Source of the DNA: Vibrio cidicii | GTDB lineage: Bacteria > Pseudomonadota > Gammaproteobacteria > Enterobacterales > Vibrionaceae | DNA: 64,000 nt | Direction of reading: 5' to 3' | Assembly: GCF_009763805.1 (NCBI RefSeq) | Contig: NZ_CP046803.1 | Span: 1,116,001-1,180,000 of the forward strand | Shown: piece by piece, positions 8,301-17,525 of the stretch | How positions within the stretch are numbered: position 1 is the first letter of the stretch | Layout: every line of letters begins with the position of its first letter | The notes under the pieces: model-generated | What the model was told of the DNA's origin: nothing | What the model saw: the letters and a program-made list of their open reading frames with translations, nothing else | Databases searched by the model: none | Position numbers and translations under genes: made by a program

Positions 8301-11300
8301 GACTTCTCCCCTTGGATTATATGTGGTTCGTCTATAGCTATACGGCCTTTCTCCTACGATCTGCTCTCTACGCAAAACTTCTCTATGGTGGGAATCGAAC
8401 CATACGACCACTTCTGGGTTGTTGTTAGACGCAATGACTTTCTTATAAACTGCCCCAAATTCTGGAGATTCTTCATAGATTATGGAGACCCTCGCTCCTG
8501 TGGACTCTTCTTGGGTTACTTCTCTTCCCCATGCATCGTAACTTGTTGTTGTAACATGTCCATTTGGTAATTTAACTTGAGTTGTGTTACCAAAAATCGG
8601 TTCAATTGTAAAAAAGGTTATTTTTCCTAGGGAATCGATTTCACGGTTCAGATGCCCATATTTATCGTATGCCCTAGTTGTTACACGTTGCCGAACCGCA
8701 TTGCCACTCGAATCCTGAAGCCGTGTTCCAAGCGATACTTTATCTGAGACTGACAAGTTTTGAGCTTCTACTGGGACAAACTCTTGGTTGTCCGACCAAG
8801 TTTCCTTAATGACCTGAGGTAAACCTCTATCAAATAAACTGTACTCTGTGGTGTGTTCCCAGTTAGCGTCACCAAGTTGTCGTGTTACCTTTTCTAGTAA
8901 ACCGTTGTTAGTGTAGGAGTAGTTAATCGTTTTTGACTGTGTGTTCAGTGATGTCAGCGAGTCGTTCAAATTGTTGGTTTGTGCTACTGACTCGCTTTCA
9001 CTTTCCACAAGCTGAACCAGCCATTTGTCAACATCTGGTTGGCGATAGACTCTATCAACAATGTTTGTTGTGGTTTGATTGTTTATATGATCATCAGTGA
9101 TAGTGGTTGTTTTTTTCGTGTAGCCATAAAATCTATTGTACTCTTTGTTTACCGTAACTGTTTTGAGTAGTTTTGAAGTTAAGTTAGGCTGATAATCATA
9201 ATAACGAGTAACGGAAGACGTCAGTTGCTGGATTACACGTTCTTTATCGTTATACTGCGCGCGCATGGCTGACCGAGCCTCGGCTACTTCTATCCCAGTC
9301 GTCTTAACTGTCTGCCAAGTGTTTGCTACGAATTCCAATAGTGGGGAACGATAAACATCATCAGAACACGCTGAAAATGTGAATAGTTCTCGTTCAGTTA
9401 TTAAGCATTTAGCTTGTGTTTTTAATGCGGTATAAAGTAGTTTTTCCTCAACCTCTTGATGGTATACGGAGGTGGTCATAACATTATTGGCATCTGACCA
9501 AGAGTGAATTTTTTCAAACCCTAAAGAACCAGCACCGTTTAGATGTACTTTTTTACCTTCATACTTGTAATACACTGTATTACGCTGATCAAATCCAAGC
9601 CCATTCGAGTGTGAAAGCGCACTGACCACCACTCCCTTCACAATATCTCGTTGTGGATAAACGGCGGGAGTACCTCTTTGATGTACAGATTGGTCAGAGA
9701 GTGTTCCATATTCGAAAGAACTAATATTGCCTAACGATGTACGCACTAAACTCAACTTCGGTTGAAAATGCTCACCAACTGCCACATGTATACCCGAACG
9801 ATCAATAGCTACAATATCAACTTTTAGATCACCATTAATATCACCGAGGAGTCTAACCATATCATAGTAATCTGACTTGCCGAAATCATTGACACCTTGA
9901 GCGAGATTAAAGGCATTAGAATCACTTCGAATCACTTGGACATTATTTCTAGTAAAGCCAACAACATCCGCATCTCCATCAGCATCTATATCGACTAATG
10001 AGATTGAATTGTTCTCCGGTGCGAGATTGAACTGAGAATATTGTGTAGTTGCCACAAACTGTTTTCCATTAAACAAGTAAGGCCGAATTCCTGCCTTATC
10101 AAACAGCATAATGTCAGATAGACCATCACCATTTATATCAAAAATCCTCCTTAATATGCTCTTTGAGTAACGATTATTTGGAATATAATTTTGCTTTTGT
10201 TTCTGCAGAAATGATAAACCATCAGATAAATACAAGTATGTATTTTCTTTAGCAAAAAAAATAATATCAGCAAGTCGATCTCCATTGACATCATGAGAAA
10301 AAAAACTGATATTATCAATTGCAGATGGCACTCCAGATTTATATCCAGGAGAAGGCCTATGGTATTGCGATTCAACCTCGAATAGATTCTCAATTACCCA
10401 GGGTTCAAAACTACTAAACCGACCATTCAGTTTTGCTATGGATACATAAATCGAATTTTTAGTCGGAACAACCATATCCAGAAAACTGTCACCATTTACA
10501 TCTGAAAATATAACTTCATCGAGTCGCCAACCTAAAATGTCAAGTGTACTTGCACCTTCAATTTCTAAGGCTAGTATAGCTTTTTCGAACCCATTTCCAT
10601 TTGAAAATTCTGTGGTATAACAGACTCGAGGGATTTTGTGATCCAAACTCAAGATACCTTGACGAGGACAACTATACCTTTTTACGATATCTGTTTTTCC
10701 ATCGTTGTTTATATCGACAAAACGGTAATCAGTATGACCACCATCATTATTTTTTCTTGAGAAAGAAAAAGGAGTTTTTGACGCAAAACTACCATTACCT
10801 GTGGAGAAGTGTACCCAAAGTTTTCGATCTTCTACCTGAACAAGATCATCATAGCCATCACCATTAATATCGTGCAGCTGATAATCTACGAAAAAATCAT
10901 GCTTGTTTAACGCAGAATCAGAGCTAACTGTGTGCTTCGCTGAAAATCCGTTGTCTCGAACATTTTTCCATTCGAAAGAAAACGCTTCTAGATTGACGAG
11001 ATTGCCATTATTTCCTATTCTCGACACTTGTATGTTGGTTAGTAAATCTGAATTTGGAACATAATTAAATTCTGTTTGAGAGAATGATGAACCTCTTATA
11101 TCCGAGACAATAATTGACCATAATCGTAAAGTCCTTTTCAAAGGATGGCCAGCAATAAAATCCAAACTGCTGTTGTGACGTTTTTGGTATTTGAATGAAA
11201 TAATAAAGTCATTGTACGTAATACTTCTTAAGTAAAGTGGTATCTCTCCAAACACACCACTTTGTTCGTACTCATATGTTATTGAATTTCCTGAAATGTC

Positions 11301-11855
11301 TGTTATCGATGACAAATACCAATAAAGGGAATTGTTTTTTGTAGCATCTAAACCCTTGTATACGAATTTTTCTCCTTTTGGAGAGAAAATGACAAACTCA
11401 TCATTATTAAAAATAACTCTGTTGTAGTTGTCGGTCAATGTTCTATATTCACTTCCTGTCTTTCCATACTCTCCAGATACATTTACTAAACGCATGCCAT
11501 CTAAACAAAACTTGTCACTTTCGGTACCAGTGATACCTCCATTTTTACCGTCTACATGTATACTTGCTTTACAACGCGTGATCGAACTTATACCAGAGAT
11601 AGTCCAACCGTGTCCAATAATGCCATATGTATTATTGGAGTTGTATTTTATATTTAAATCAGGCGTTAAACCATTAACTCCTGGTGGCAAATAAACTGGA
11701 TAATAATATTGAGCTTCCCCATTAAGTCCAACTGATGCAAATCCCTGCTCTTCTATTCCGGTATTAATAGTACTTGCTTGAGACATTAATGAGTGAATTA
11801 ATAATAATAGAAGTGTCACTATTTTTGAAAATCTAAAAAATATACTTACTAACAT
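5301..11855 (-). CDS. Secreted SpvB/FG-GAP/Rhs polymorphic toxin
   Basis: This 2184-residue protein starts with a Sec-type signal peptide (residues 1 to about 28, with a run of leucines). An SpvB/TcaC-like N-terminal domain follows (from about residue 30; PPGVNGLTPDLNIKY, GHGWTISGISSI). Seven calcium-binding FG-GAP/VCBS-type motifs of the form DxNxDxxxD lie between about residues 327 and 680 (for example DINGDGYDDL, DVNGDRLADI). YD/Rhs repeats fill roughly 900-1930, then the Rhs core ([16 protein letters not shown]) closes with YVDPTG near residue 1973. A shared linker leads to a unique toxin domain from about residue 2037 to the end (GIEGSWELHGG, PYTWSETYKDYF), whose activity I do not recognise. 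The domain order resembles the B/C parts of Tc toxins and secreted SpvB-Rhs proteins rather than T6SS-delivered Rhs with PAAR. A membrane immunity candidate follows directly. Codon use looks more AT-rich than in the flanking chromosome. Confidence 0.9.
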   Translation of the reverse strand: MLVSIFFRFSKIVTLLLLLIHSLMSQASTINTGIEEQGFASVGLNGEAQYYYPVYLPPGVNGLTPDLNIKYNSNNTYGIIGHGWTISGISSITRCKASIHVDGKNGGITGTESDKFCLDGMRLVNVSGEYGKTGSEYRTLTDNYNRVIFNNDEFVIFSPKGEKFVYKGLDATKNNSLYWYLSSITDISGNSITYEYEQSGVFGEIPLYLRSITYNDFIISFKYQKRHNSSLDFIAGHPLKRTLRLWSIIVSDIRGSSFSQTEFNYVPNSDLLTNIQVSRIGNNGNLVNLEAFSFEWKNVRDNGFSAKHTVSSDSALNKHDFFVDYQLHDINGDGYDDLVQVEDRKLWVHFSTGNGSFASKTPFSFSRKNNDGGHTDYRFVDINNDGKTDIVKRYSCPRQGILSLDHKIPRVCYTTEFSNGNGFEKAILALEIEGASTLDILGWRLDEVIFSDVNGDSFLDMVVPTKNSIYVSIAKLNGRFSSFEPWVIENLFEVESQYHRPSPGYKSGVPSAIDNISFFSHDVNGDRLADIIFFAKENTYLYLSDGLSFLQKQKQNYIPNNRYSKSILRRIFDINGDGLSDIMLFDKAGIRPYLFNGKQFVATTQYSQFNLAPENNSISLVDIDADGDADVVGFTRNNVQVIRSDSNAFNLAQGVNDFGKSDYYDMVRLLGDINGDLKVDIVAIDRSGIHVAVGEHFQPKLSLVRTSLGNISSFEYGTLSDQSVHQRGTPAVYPQRDIVKGVVVSALSHSNGLGFDQRNTVYYKYEGKKVHLNGAGSLGFEKIHSWSDANNVMTTSVYHQEVEEKLLYTALKTQAKCLITERELFTFSACSDDVYRSPLLEFVANTWQTVKTTGIEVAEARSAMRAQYNDKERVIQQLTSSVTRYYDYQPNLTSKLLKTVTVNKEYNRFYGYTKKTTTITDDHINNQTTTNIVDRVYRQPDVDKWLVQLVESESESVAQTNNLNDSLTSLNTQSKTINYSYTNNGLLEKVTRQLGDANWEHTTEYSLFDRGLPQVIKETWSDNQEFVPVEAQNLSVSDKVSLGTRLQDSSGNAVRQRVTTRAYDKYGHLNREIDSLGKITFFTIEPIFGNTTQVKLPNGHVTTTSYDAWGREVTQEESTGARVSIIYEESPEFGAVYKKVIASNNNPEVVVWFDSHHREVLRREQIVGERPYSYRRTTYNPRGEVSTLGVASSTPVPNAVTTYHHDQQGRVILQVHPDNTQTQFGYQGMSTEVTNARNNTTTTVIDAFGRTVEIIDAHFNSVTYTYDGWGNLVQTADPKGNKVEIAYNILGHKVEMKDPDLGTIAYYTNGLGYVYKTVKNNDVVIYDIYDTSGRLVRSQALKGKTKEELKRFEYHNRTGQLISATKGLYKESFTYYPNGALKSKATKIEGQTYTHLYEYDLQGRLFRLDYGNQIVVEREYHTQSQLHTKTFIYKAGLMAGKQLVWQLKKMDSFGNHTDVHHGNLTSASYHYRHDTGKIETMKLYAQSNLVRENRYRFDALGNLKLRTEEDTSVTQQLEVKVSQEHWLDRQYHIKSKTLSFRVQRQESMDYDGLNRLKLVDTAQKVTTNGLYDAPTRVEMLADPSFDRCRLETRQTKSPIFGLAHGGLKLECSNYIDPGLIVPIDPIGPRPIGPIGPIDGGQMGLRVHSRDLSVSSFASTTNGTSSPYEKTYDSVNDDVFMPQNCHYTYQTQVCTPSSPPAIFDTDSQISAVSVDYDEIGNITRKSDVGYYQFDSNRSSHLAGHLPHAVRRITSDASISSPILARYTYDVHGNMLSGDGRTITYNANNKPTLITKDTNSTAFKYGVNGQRYLRIDNQSQGKTITHYLDSMEIITEGSKTTFRYYIGDTAIYERVAGNNDLSQVKYFNKDHLGSIIAISNELGQIEQSFSYDAWGKRRSTLWEPQANSPLSLVGRMGFTGHEMLDDMGLIHMNGRVYDPTLARFLSADPYIQDKWFGTQAFNRYSYVQNNPLSYVDPTGLYSQAPNGMGTSSDAARAQARASDAQAMANTGAIAFGGYASLAKSQSAVANEGRLATTLQDFTDNEEAQRVSKVVDSTFEALNHYFAGNGEGVELGPMTKDALRNHPLVQRQSEVLRTGRAKHLNSNLSVEMRDDVYHVGKTRVDFSTVCQSGSCTTTYLAFSNDGFWDPIAPTGFGDGIEGSWELHGGTGYQYNPYTWSETYKDYF
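5747..6130 (-). repeat. Direct repeat copy B of the Rhs core end and linker
   Basis: This is the partner of 3031-3414, lying inside the full-length rhs gene just before its variable toxin domain. A third, diverged and shorter copy lies at about 1823-1970. Confidence 0.9.
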
Positions 11856-11884
11856 AGAACTACCGTGTAGATTTGTAAATTATA

Positions 11885-11920
11885 TAAATAGTATTTTTTT
11901 CTTATAAAAAATACTATTTA
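11885..11920 (-). promoter_or_regulatory. 15-bp perfect AT-rich inverted repeat in the rhs leader
   Basis: Arms 11885-11899 and 11906-11920 are perfectly complementary around a 6-base loop and lie 30 bases upstream of the rhs ATG. In the mRNA this would fold just before the ribosome site. No strong Shine-Dalgarno is visible before the ATG, so the hairpin may limit expression. The rest of 11921-12058 is AT-rich and presumably holds the promoter; no gene is seen there. Confidence 0.5.
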
Positions 11921-12220
11921 GTTGTTTTTTTTAGATTAACTTCAAATTTTTACTTTTTAGATAAATCCGAGATTCCGCAGCTATTTTTAGAATTTATTTC
12001 GTCGAAGATGCCGACACATTCGCGACAATTGCGAAATCTTGCTGCCTTTGAGGTACTAAATAGCTGTTCCTAAATGTAGATCACTGGTGTGTAAGAAAAG
12101 AAGGGAACTCGGTACCGTTTGAGCGATCTGATCAGTCGCCAAACATACAAACCCGCAACCGTTACCGAGTTCCTATGATTCCAACATTACCTGACCGCGC
12201 TGAACGAAGTCGTATCACTA

Positions 12221-13103
12221 GGGCGTGTTGATCTTTGCTGTACGTATTTTGGTCAGCAGTACATCGGCAACCACATTAACATAAATGCCAGCGATACCAT
12301 GCTGGCATAATTCCTCTCTAGCTTGTCATATCTACTTGAAATAGCTCGATAATGTTTGATTCTTGCGAACGCATTTTCAGCCAAGTGTCGGTATTTATAT
12401 AAGCACCAGTCCATGCTTGCTTTGTCGATATCCTGACCATAATTACGTTTGGCAATCACAGGTACTCCACCACGTTCGCGAACAAAACAGCGAAATGGTT
12501 CACTATCATATCCTTTATCGCAAACGACAGTATTCACTTCATCAAGTTGTTCAACCAAGCTACTTGCATGAACAACATCGTGTCGTTGACCCTCGGATAG
12601 GTCAAAGCAAATCGGCAATCCTCCACTATCTACAGCTAAGTGAATTTTGGTTGAGTTGCCACCGCGACTTTTTCCTATTTGCTCTGAGCTTTCAGTAGCA
12701 GCACCTGTGCTATGCTGATGCGCTCGAACTATAGAGCCATCAAGAAAGACCCACTCAAAATCAGCCATGCTAGATAAACTTTTGAAAATCTTACCTAAAA
12801 TCCCTTTCTTTGACCAAAGGTTAAATCGTCTGTAAGCGGTACTCCACTCTCCGAACTCAGATGGTAGATCTCGCCAAGGAATACCTGTTCTCATTCGATA
12901 AAGTATTCCTTCAAATGTCATTCGATGTTCAGTTTTATCGTAAATACGGCCTGTACTTTTCATTATTTTAAGTAGCAGTTCCCATCGAATATCAGTTAGC
13001 ATTGTTCTTGGCATGGTATTGGTTGTGGTTTTACTTTTGGCGAAGCAAATTATAACGCTTTACCATGCTGTTCAAAAAACACTCACGAAAGATCAACACG
13101 CCC
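12221..13103 (-). mobile_element. IS5-family element (883 bp) inserted near the start of the IS630 transposase
   Basis: Perfect 16-bp terminal inverted repeats start GGGCGTGTTGATCTTT at 12221 and, on the other strand, at 13103. TA lies on both sides (12219-12220 and 13104-13105), consistent with a 2-bp duplication. Removing the element restores the IS630 reading frame exactly. Confidence 0.92.
12253..13014 (-). CDS. IS5-family transposase
   Basis: This 253-residue DDE transposase is encoded in a single open frame. The N-terminal part (TFEGILYRMRTGIPWRDLP) is the DUF4096-like helix-turn-helix region common in IS5 relatives. Catalytic residues are visible in VFLDGSIVRAHQH, VVCDKGYDSEPFR and LAENAFARIKHYR, the last with the E and downstream K/R of the DDE fold. 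Some IS5 relatives need a programmed frameshift to make the full protein; this one does not. Both ends are intact, so the element may still move. Confidence 0.93.
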   Translation of the reverse strand: MPRTMLTDIRWELLLKIMKSTGRIYDKTEHRMTFEGILYRMRTGIPWRDLPSEFGEWSTAYRRFNLWSKKGILGKIFKSLSSMADFEWVFLDGSIVRAHQHSTGAATESSEQIGKSRGGNSTKIHLAVDSGGLPICFDLSEGQRHDVVHASSLVEQLDEVNTVVCDKGYDSEPFRCFVRERGGVPVIAKRNYGQDIDKASMDWCLYKYRHLAENAFARIKHYRAISSRYDKLERNYASMVSLAFMLMWLPMYC

Positions 13104-14350
13104 TAGAAAGATGCATAAAACTAAGGATAAAGACCATTGCCGACGCTTGAATGCCATATTGCTGCTTTCTCAAGGACATTCTGTTACCACAGTCTCGAAG
13201 ATTCTGGTTGCAGCCCGCTCTTCTATAGGACGCTGGATTCACTGGTACACGGAATGCGGCATCGATGGCTTGGAAAGCTCAACTCGAGGCAGAGCCGCGA
13301 CGCTTCCATTTCTTCAAATTTCCGCTGTATTGACCGCTTTACTCGCACTGAATCCTCAAAGTCTGGGATATCAGCGTTCACGTTGGAGTACCGAGCTAAT
13401 GGCAATAGAAGTGAATCGGATATTTGGGTTTAACGTGCACTCATCGACCATTCGTCGATGGTTGCCTAAACTTGGGATTGTCTGGCGAAGAGCCTCTCCA
13501 ACATTGCATATCAAAGATCCAGATAAAGAAGCCAAACTCGCCAGAATCAAAGAGGCATTAGCGCGTTGCGACGCCGACCATCCCGTGTTTTATGAAGATG
13601 AAGTCGACATTCACTTAAATCCCAAAATTGGCTCAGATTGGATGCCAAAAGGTCAACAAAAGAAGGTGGCGACACCGGGACAAAATGCTAAATACTATCT
13701 TGCAGGAGCTCTGCATGCTAAGACCGGTAAAGTCTCGTATGTCGGAAGTAGCAGTAAGAACTCAGAACTGTTTATTGCGATGCTGGAGCAGTTGAAACGC
13801 CAGTACCGCCGAGCGAAAACCATTACTCTTATCGTGGATAATTACATCATTCACAAGAGCAGAAAAACACAGGGTTGGTTAAAGCAAAATCCGAAGTTTG
13901 TTTTGCTTTTTCAGCCAGTGTACTCGCCTTGGGTAAACAAAATAGAGAAGCTTTGGCATGCGTTGCATGAAACGGTGACACGGAATCATCAATGCAAAGC
14001 AATGTGGTAACTTTTAAAGCGGGTTCGATACTTTATGGATAACGTTTCACCATTTCCCGGCGGTGGTCATGGGCGACAAAAAAGTGAAGCATAATTAGGA
14101 ACAGTTATTTAGCAGAGAGGCATGTAATTTTTGATGATGAGTCACGTTTAACCTCCTGATAGTAGTGAGAGATAGTTAAATCGAATATTATTATCAGAAA
14201 CCGACTTGGGTAGCCACCACTGAATGACGTAGCCACTCGGTATGTGATGGATGTCACGTGATTTATTGGATAATTAGGTGCGGAATGACGGATAAATTAT
14301 TGCGACCAGATTATAATTTTGTAAAATAAGAATTAACTAATATTGATGAT

Positions 14351-15851
14351 TCATGGGCGGTGAATTTTATGACTTATACCAGTGATCATTGAAGATGCTT
14401 GATTATCTTTAGGTAACCGTTCACCAGTAGGTAATTGACGCGCGGTTATCGCTTGTACGATCTCTGTTAGCAAAGGCAAGCTTGATAGGTCACGTTTCTT
14501 GCTGGTTTCTACCAACGTGTGCATTCGGCCTCTGAACTTGTCGCCAGAATCTGAGGTAGTACCAAAGCTGATTTTGCGTTGAATGACGCTGCCACGTATT
14601 CACCGTTCCGTTTCATGTTGGTCAGCGGGATGGCACCCTGTTTCAGGAACAGCCACAAGCTTTGCCGATGCTGATCCAGCTTTTCTCAGCGACCTCTATA
14701 CCTTTGAACCACAATCGACCGGCCTTTCTCAAGCCAGTGGTCGAACGCTTTTTGAAGCCTGAGCATCCGGCGCATGTATCGCTTCTGGCACAGCTCATTC
14801 TCTTCGAAGCGATGACGCGTTTCTGAAGATAGAGCAGGTGATAAGAGTCAGATTCTGGCCAACTTTGGCGGCAAACCCTCCGCCATTGTAATCAGCGATT
14901 TGCTGTAGGTTTCGCTTAATATGGGACCAACAGAGTTGGCTTTGGCCCTGTGGTATCCAGTTATAGCTCGGACACTGGTCACTGACGACCACGCCAATAT
15001 TCATCGCCTAAGATGAGCTTTGCTGAGTGACTTTAACGCGAGTACAGGATTTTTTCGTAAACCAGGTCGTCACTGCTTGCCAACCAACACCAACGCAGGC
15101 TGGATTCATCATTTCTCGGATGAGAGGTTTCAGCAATATGAACCATGGGTGCTTTTTGGATGCTGTCCCGAATAGCCTGATGCAGAGGCGTCAGCATTGA
15201 AGCCACTTTGTTTGTGCTTCACTGATGGCTCCGATGGAGAATGTGGTGCCCAGTTGCTCTTTGAGCAGAGAGTGGATTTTACGGAAACTCAGATGATACT
15301 GCCCAGCTAGAACGGCTGTATAGCTGAGCAGGTTTGGCCCCATGATGCCTTGCGATAAGCGGGCTCTGTTCACTTCTTGGCAATGTTGGCATTGCCCTGA
15401 GTAAAGTTGGTATTCCGTAATATCTACGCGGGGCTTCGGTATTTCATGGACCTGGTGACGATAAAAGGGTTTCTTGTGATAAACCATTTCCGACTCACCA
15501 CAGCATGGACAACAAGCATCAGACCAGCACTCAACAACCGAGTCTGTTTCTTTCAGCGTTGAGAGTGGTCGCTGATGCCCAGTGTGACCCGGTTTAGCTC
15601 CTCTCGGATTACGATCACCAGAGCTTTGAGCTTTTTTTCGTTCAGCCCTTTCTTTCGGTCCGTCGGATGAAGGCGGCGTTGATAGAGTTGGAGCAGTTGG
15701 CCTTGAGTTTATCTTCATACTCACGAAGCTGCGCCCACAACTCTTCTATGAGTGCGTTTGCTTCGTTGATATCGGAGGCAACTGGTGGGTGTGCTGCAAA
15801 CTTGGATTTTTTCTTTTTCATGTTTTCAGCATGAAGCCTCAAAAGGAACAC
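14351..15851 (-). pseudogene. IS66-family transposase (TnpC) remnant, multiply frameshifted
   Basis: Reading right to left, fragments of one TnpC are found in different frames. An N-terminal coiled coil (EANALIEELWAQLREYEDKLKA) comes first, then STPPSSDGPKERAERKK and a zinc-binding segment (CCPCCGES, QCQHCQEVN). A central part follows (CWSHIKRNLQQIADYNGG), and a C-terminal tail (SGDKFRGRMHTLVETSKKRD) ends at a TGA at 14351-14353. A one-base gain near 15670 separates the first two pieces, and further breaks follow near 15190 and 14795. The accessory genes tnpA and tnpB are missing. The 240 bases from 14112 to 14350 hold no gene and probably include the old element end. Confidence 0.8.
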
Positions 15852-15932
15852 TCAACAGGAAATAGTGGATCCAGTGCGGTTGGTCACACTTCATAGGCCG
15901 TCAATGGGGGACTGATGAACGGTTAGCACGAA

Positions 15933-16805
15933 TTGACTGTTGCTTGTCATCTCAGTGATTATGTTCTCTCTGAAAAACTTAAGCCTGAAAATGGTGGGAG
16001 CCCAAGCCGACTTTCTGCCGGCCAAACCATGCGACTTATTGAGCATCTGGCTGAGAAAACGTACTTTCATACCCACCAAATTGTCACTTATGTAAAAGCT
16101 GAGTTTGGTATCCGTTATACCGTTGCAGGAATGAACAAATGGCTACATCATCAAGGCTTCTCATATAAAAAGCCGAAAGGTGTGCCGCATAAGTTTGATC
16201 CAGAGATGCAGCAAGCCTTCATCGAACATTACAACGAGACGCTAAGAAACAGCAAAAACCCTGTGTTATTCATGGACGCCGTTCATCCTACGCAGTCAAC
16301 AAAACTCAGTTATGGCTGGATACGAAAAGGCCAAGACAAAGTGATTGAGACAACAGGCAGTCGAACTCGTCTCAATATCATCGGTGCTTTATCGCTCCAA
16401 AATATTGGCGCAACGGTGACAGAAACGTATGACACGATAAACAGCGAGAGCATCGTTCGCTTCTTCTGGAAGCTCAAAAAGGAACATTACCTGTTGGAGC
16501 AAAAAGTACACCTAGTACTTGATGGTGCCGCCTATCATCAGTCAGAAATGGTAAGAAATGCGGCAAAAGTGCTCAATATCGAGCTTCATTACTTACCGCC
16601 ATACAGTCCAAATTTAAATCCAATAGAGCGGTTATGGAAAGTGATGAATGAGTATGCGAGGAACAATATTTACTTCTCCTCGAAGGCTGAATTTACAACG
16701 GCTATTAATGAATTTTTCAATGTAATGCTGCCAAAAGTTGCAGGCTCACTGCTATCCAGAATTACGGATAATTTTCAGATTTTGAAACCTGCATATTCAA
16801 GTTGA
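15933..16805 (+). pseudogene. IS630-family transposase, second type, 5'-truncated
   Basis: The 290-residue open frame starts at an internal ATG. The family helix-turn-helix N-terminus is mostly lost at a junction with unassignable sequence near 15910, so this copy is probably inactive. The rest is well preserved: KLKPENGGSPSRLS, then catalytic residues in LFMDAVHPTQ, HLVLDGAAYH and PNLNPIERLWK, and a normal C-terminus. It differs clearly from the IS630 transposase at 12.2-14.1 kb. A short hairpin (16814-16820 with 16829-16835) and the presumed right end follow before the next operon. Confidence 0.85.
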
Positions 16806-16864
16806 GCGGGTATATCACACCGAATTAAGTGTGATGGGGTTCAATATCGACACTGTTCTTATGC

Positions 16865-17524
16865 TTAGTACCACTTGAGTTTTGTCCACTTGGTCTGTGC
16901 ACTGTAAGCTTCCAATTGCGGACAAGGATTGACTAGATACGTGACGTCTGCGTATTGGCATAAAGGGAGATCGTTGATTGAATCGGTGTAGAAGTGGATC
17001 GTCGCATCACTTCTATTTTCTGCCTTAAGCCACGCTTTTAAGCGCGTCACCTTACCTTCTCGATAGCTGGGTATGCCGCTGATTTGTGTGCTGTAGCGAT
17101 CGCCGTTGAGCTGTAAGTCGATGCCGATGGCTTGTTTAATCCCCAAACGCTGTGCGACTGCTTTAACCAAAAAAGAGACGGATGCGGAGATGATGAGCAT
17201 GTCGATGCCTTCATGTTGCAACTGAGTGATCAGCGTTTTGGCCTGCGAGAACTGCTTGGGCAAGATGTCGCGTTCGACGCACTCTGCGGCCAATGCGTGA
17301 ACTTCTTCGAGCGGCAAGTGGGTGAGCGGGGCGATGGTGAAGGCGAGATAATCTGCCATGTTCATTTTGCCTTGGTCGTAGAGCGCCATGAGCCTTTGAT
17401 CCTCTTGGACAAAATTGGCGTCGGTGGCAATGCCTTTTTCCGCCAGAAAGGCGTTCCAAATCATGGCACAGTCACCATTGATCAGGGTCTTGTCGAGGTC
17501 AAATACGTACAAAGGATTGGCCAT
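16865..17524 (-). CDS. HAD-IB family phosphatase in a putative organophosphorus uptake operon
   Basis: This 219-residue haloacid dehalogenase-type phosphatase has motif I FDLDKT (nucleophile D9, acid D11), motif II IISAS, a basic residue in GKVTR, and motif III YTDSINDLP. The arrangement matches the HAD-IB group related to phosphoserine phosphatase. It is the last gene of a six-gene operon, one base after the ATPase stop codon. Its likely job is to dephosphorylate a compound brought in by the transporter or produced by the operon's other hydrolase. The substrate cannot be read from sequence. An IS remnant ends about 20-60 bases downstream, so the natural terminator may be lost. Confidence 0.8.
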   Translation of the reverse strand: MANPLYVFDLDKTLINGDCAMIWNAFLAEKGIATDANFVQEDQRLMALYDQGKMNMADYLAFTIAPLTHLPLEEVHALAAECVERDILPKQFSQAKTLITQLQHEGIDMLIISASVSFLVKAVAQRLGIKQAIGIDLQLNGDRYSTQISGIPSYREGKVTRLKAWLKAENRSDATIHFYTDSINDLPLCQYADVTYLVNPCPQLEAYSAQTKWTKLKWY

Positions 17525-17525
17525 T

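Larger units (their letters stand above)
12175..14094 (+). pseudogene. IS630-family transposase, split by IS5 insertion and with a premature stop
   Basis: The original ATG is at 12175. Codons run to 12220 (MIPTLPDRAERSRIT), are interrupted by the IS5-family element, and resume in frame at 13106 (RKMHKTKDKDH). The downstream part alone reads as 299 residues from 13111. Catalytic residues are visible in YEDEVDIHL, LIVDNYIIHKS and VNKIEKLWH. A TAA at 14008-14010 interrupts MW-LLKRVRYFMDNVSPFPGGGHG; the frame is otherwise open to 14094, directly before the right inverted repeat. A CAA-to-TAA change is the likely cause. The copy is doubly inactivated. Confidence 0.9.
12059..14109 (+). mobile_element. 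IS630-family element, interrupted by an IS5-family element
   Basis: The ends are imperfect inverted repeats (12059-12073 against 14095-14109, around CTGTTCCTAA), each flanked by TA (12057-12058 and 14110-14111), the hallmark target duplication of IS630/Tc1-mariner elements. Without the inner element the length is about 1166 bp, normal for the family. Confidence 0.85.

Noticed and set aside
5301-11855. T6SS-delivered Rhs effector
   Set aside because: There is no PAAR or VgrG partner, and the protein has a Sec-type signal peptide and an SpvB domain, pointing to another export route.
16865-17524. HAD protein considered as the serine biosynthesis phosphatase SerB
   Set aside because: It is shorter than vibrio SerB, lacks the N-terminal extension and is embedded in a transporter operon, so a substrate-specific phosphatase is more likely.
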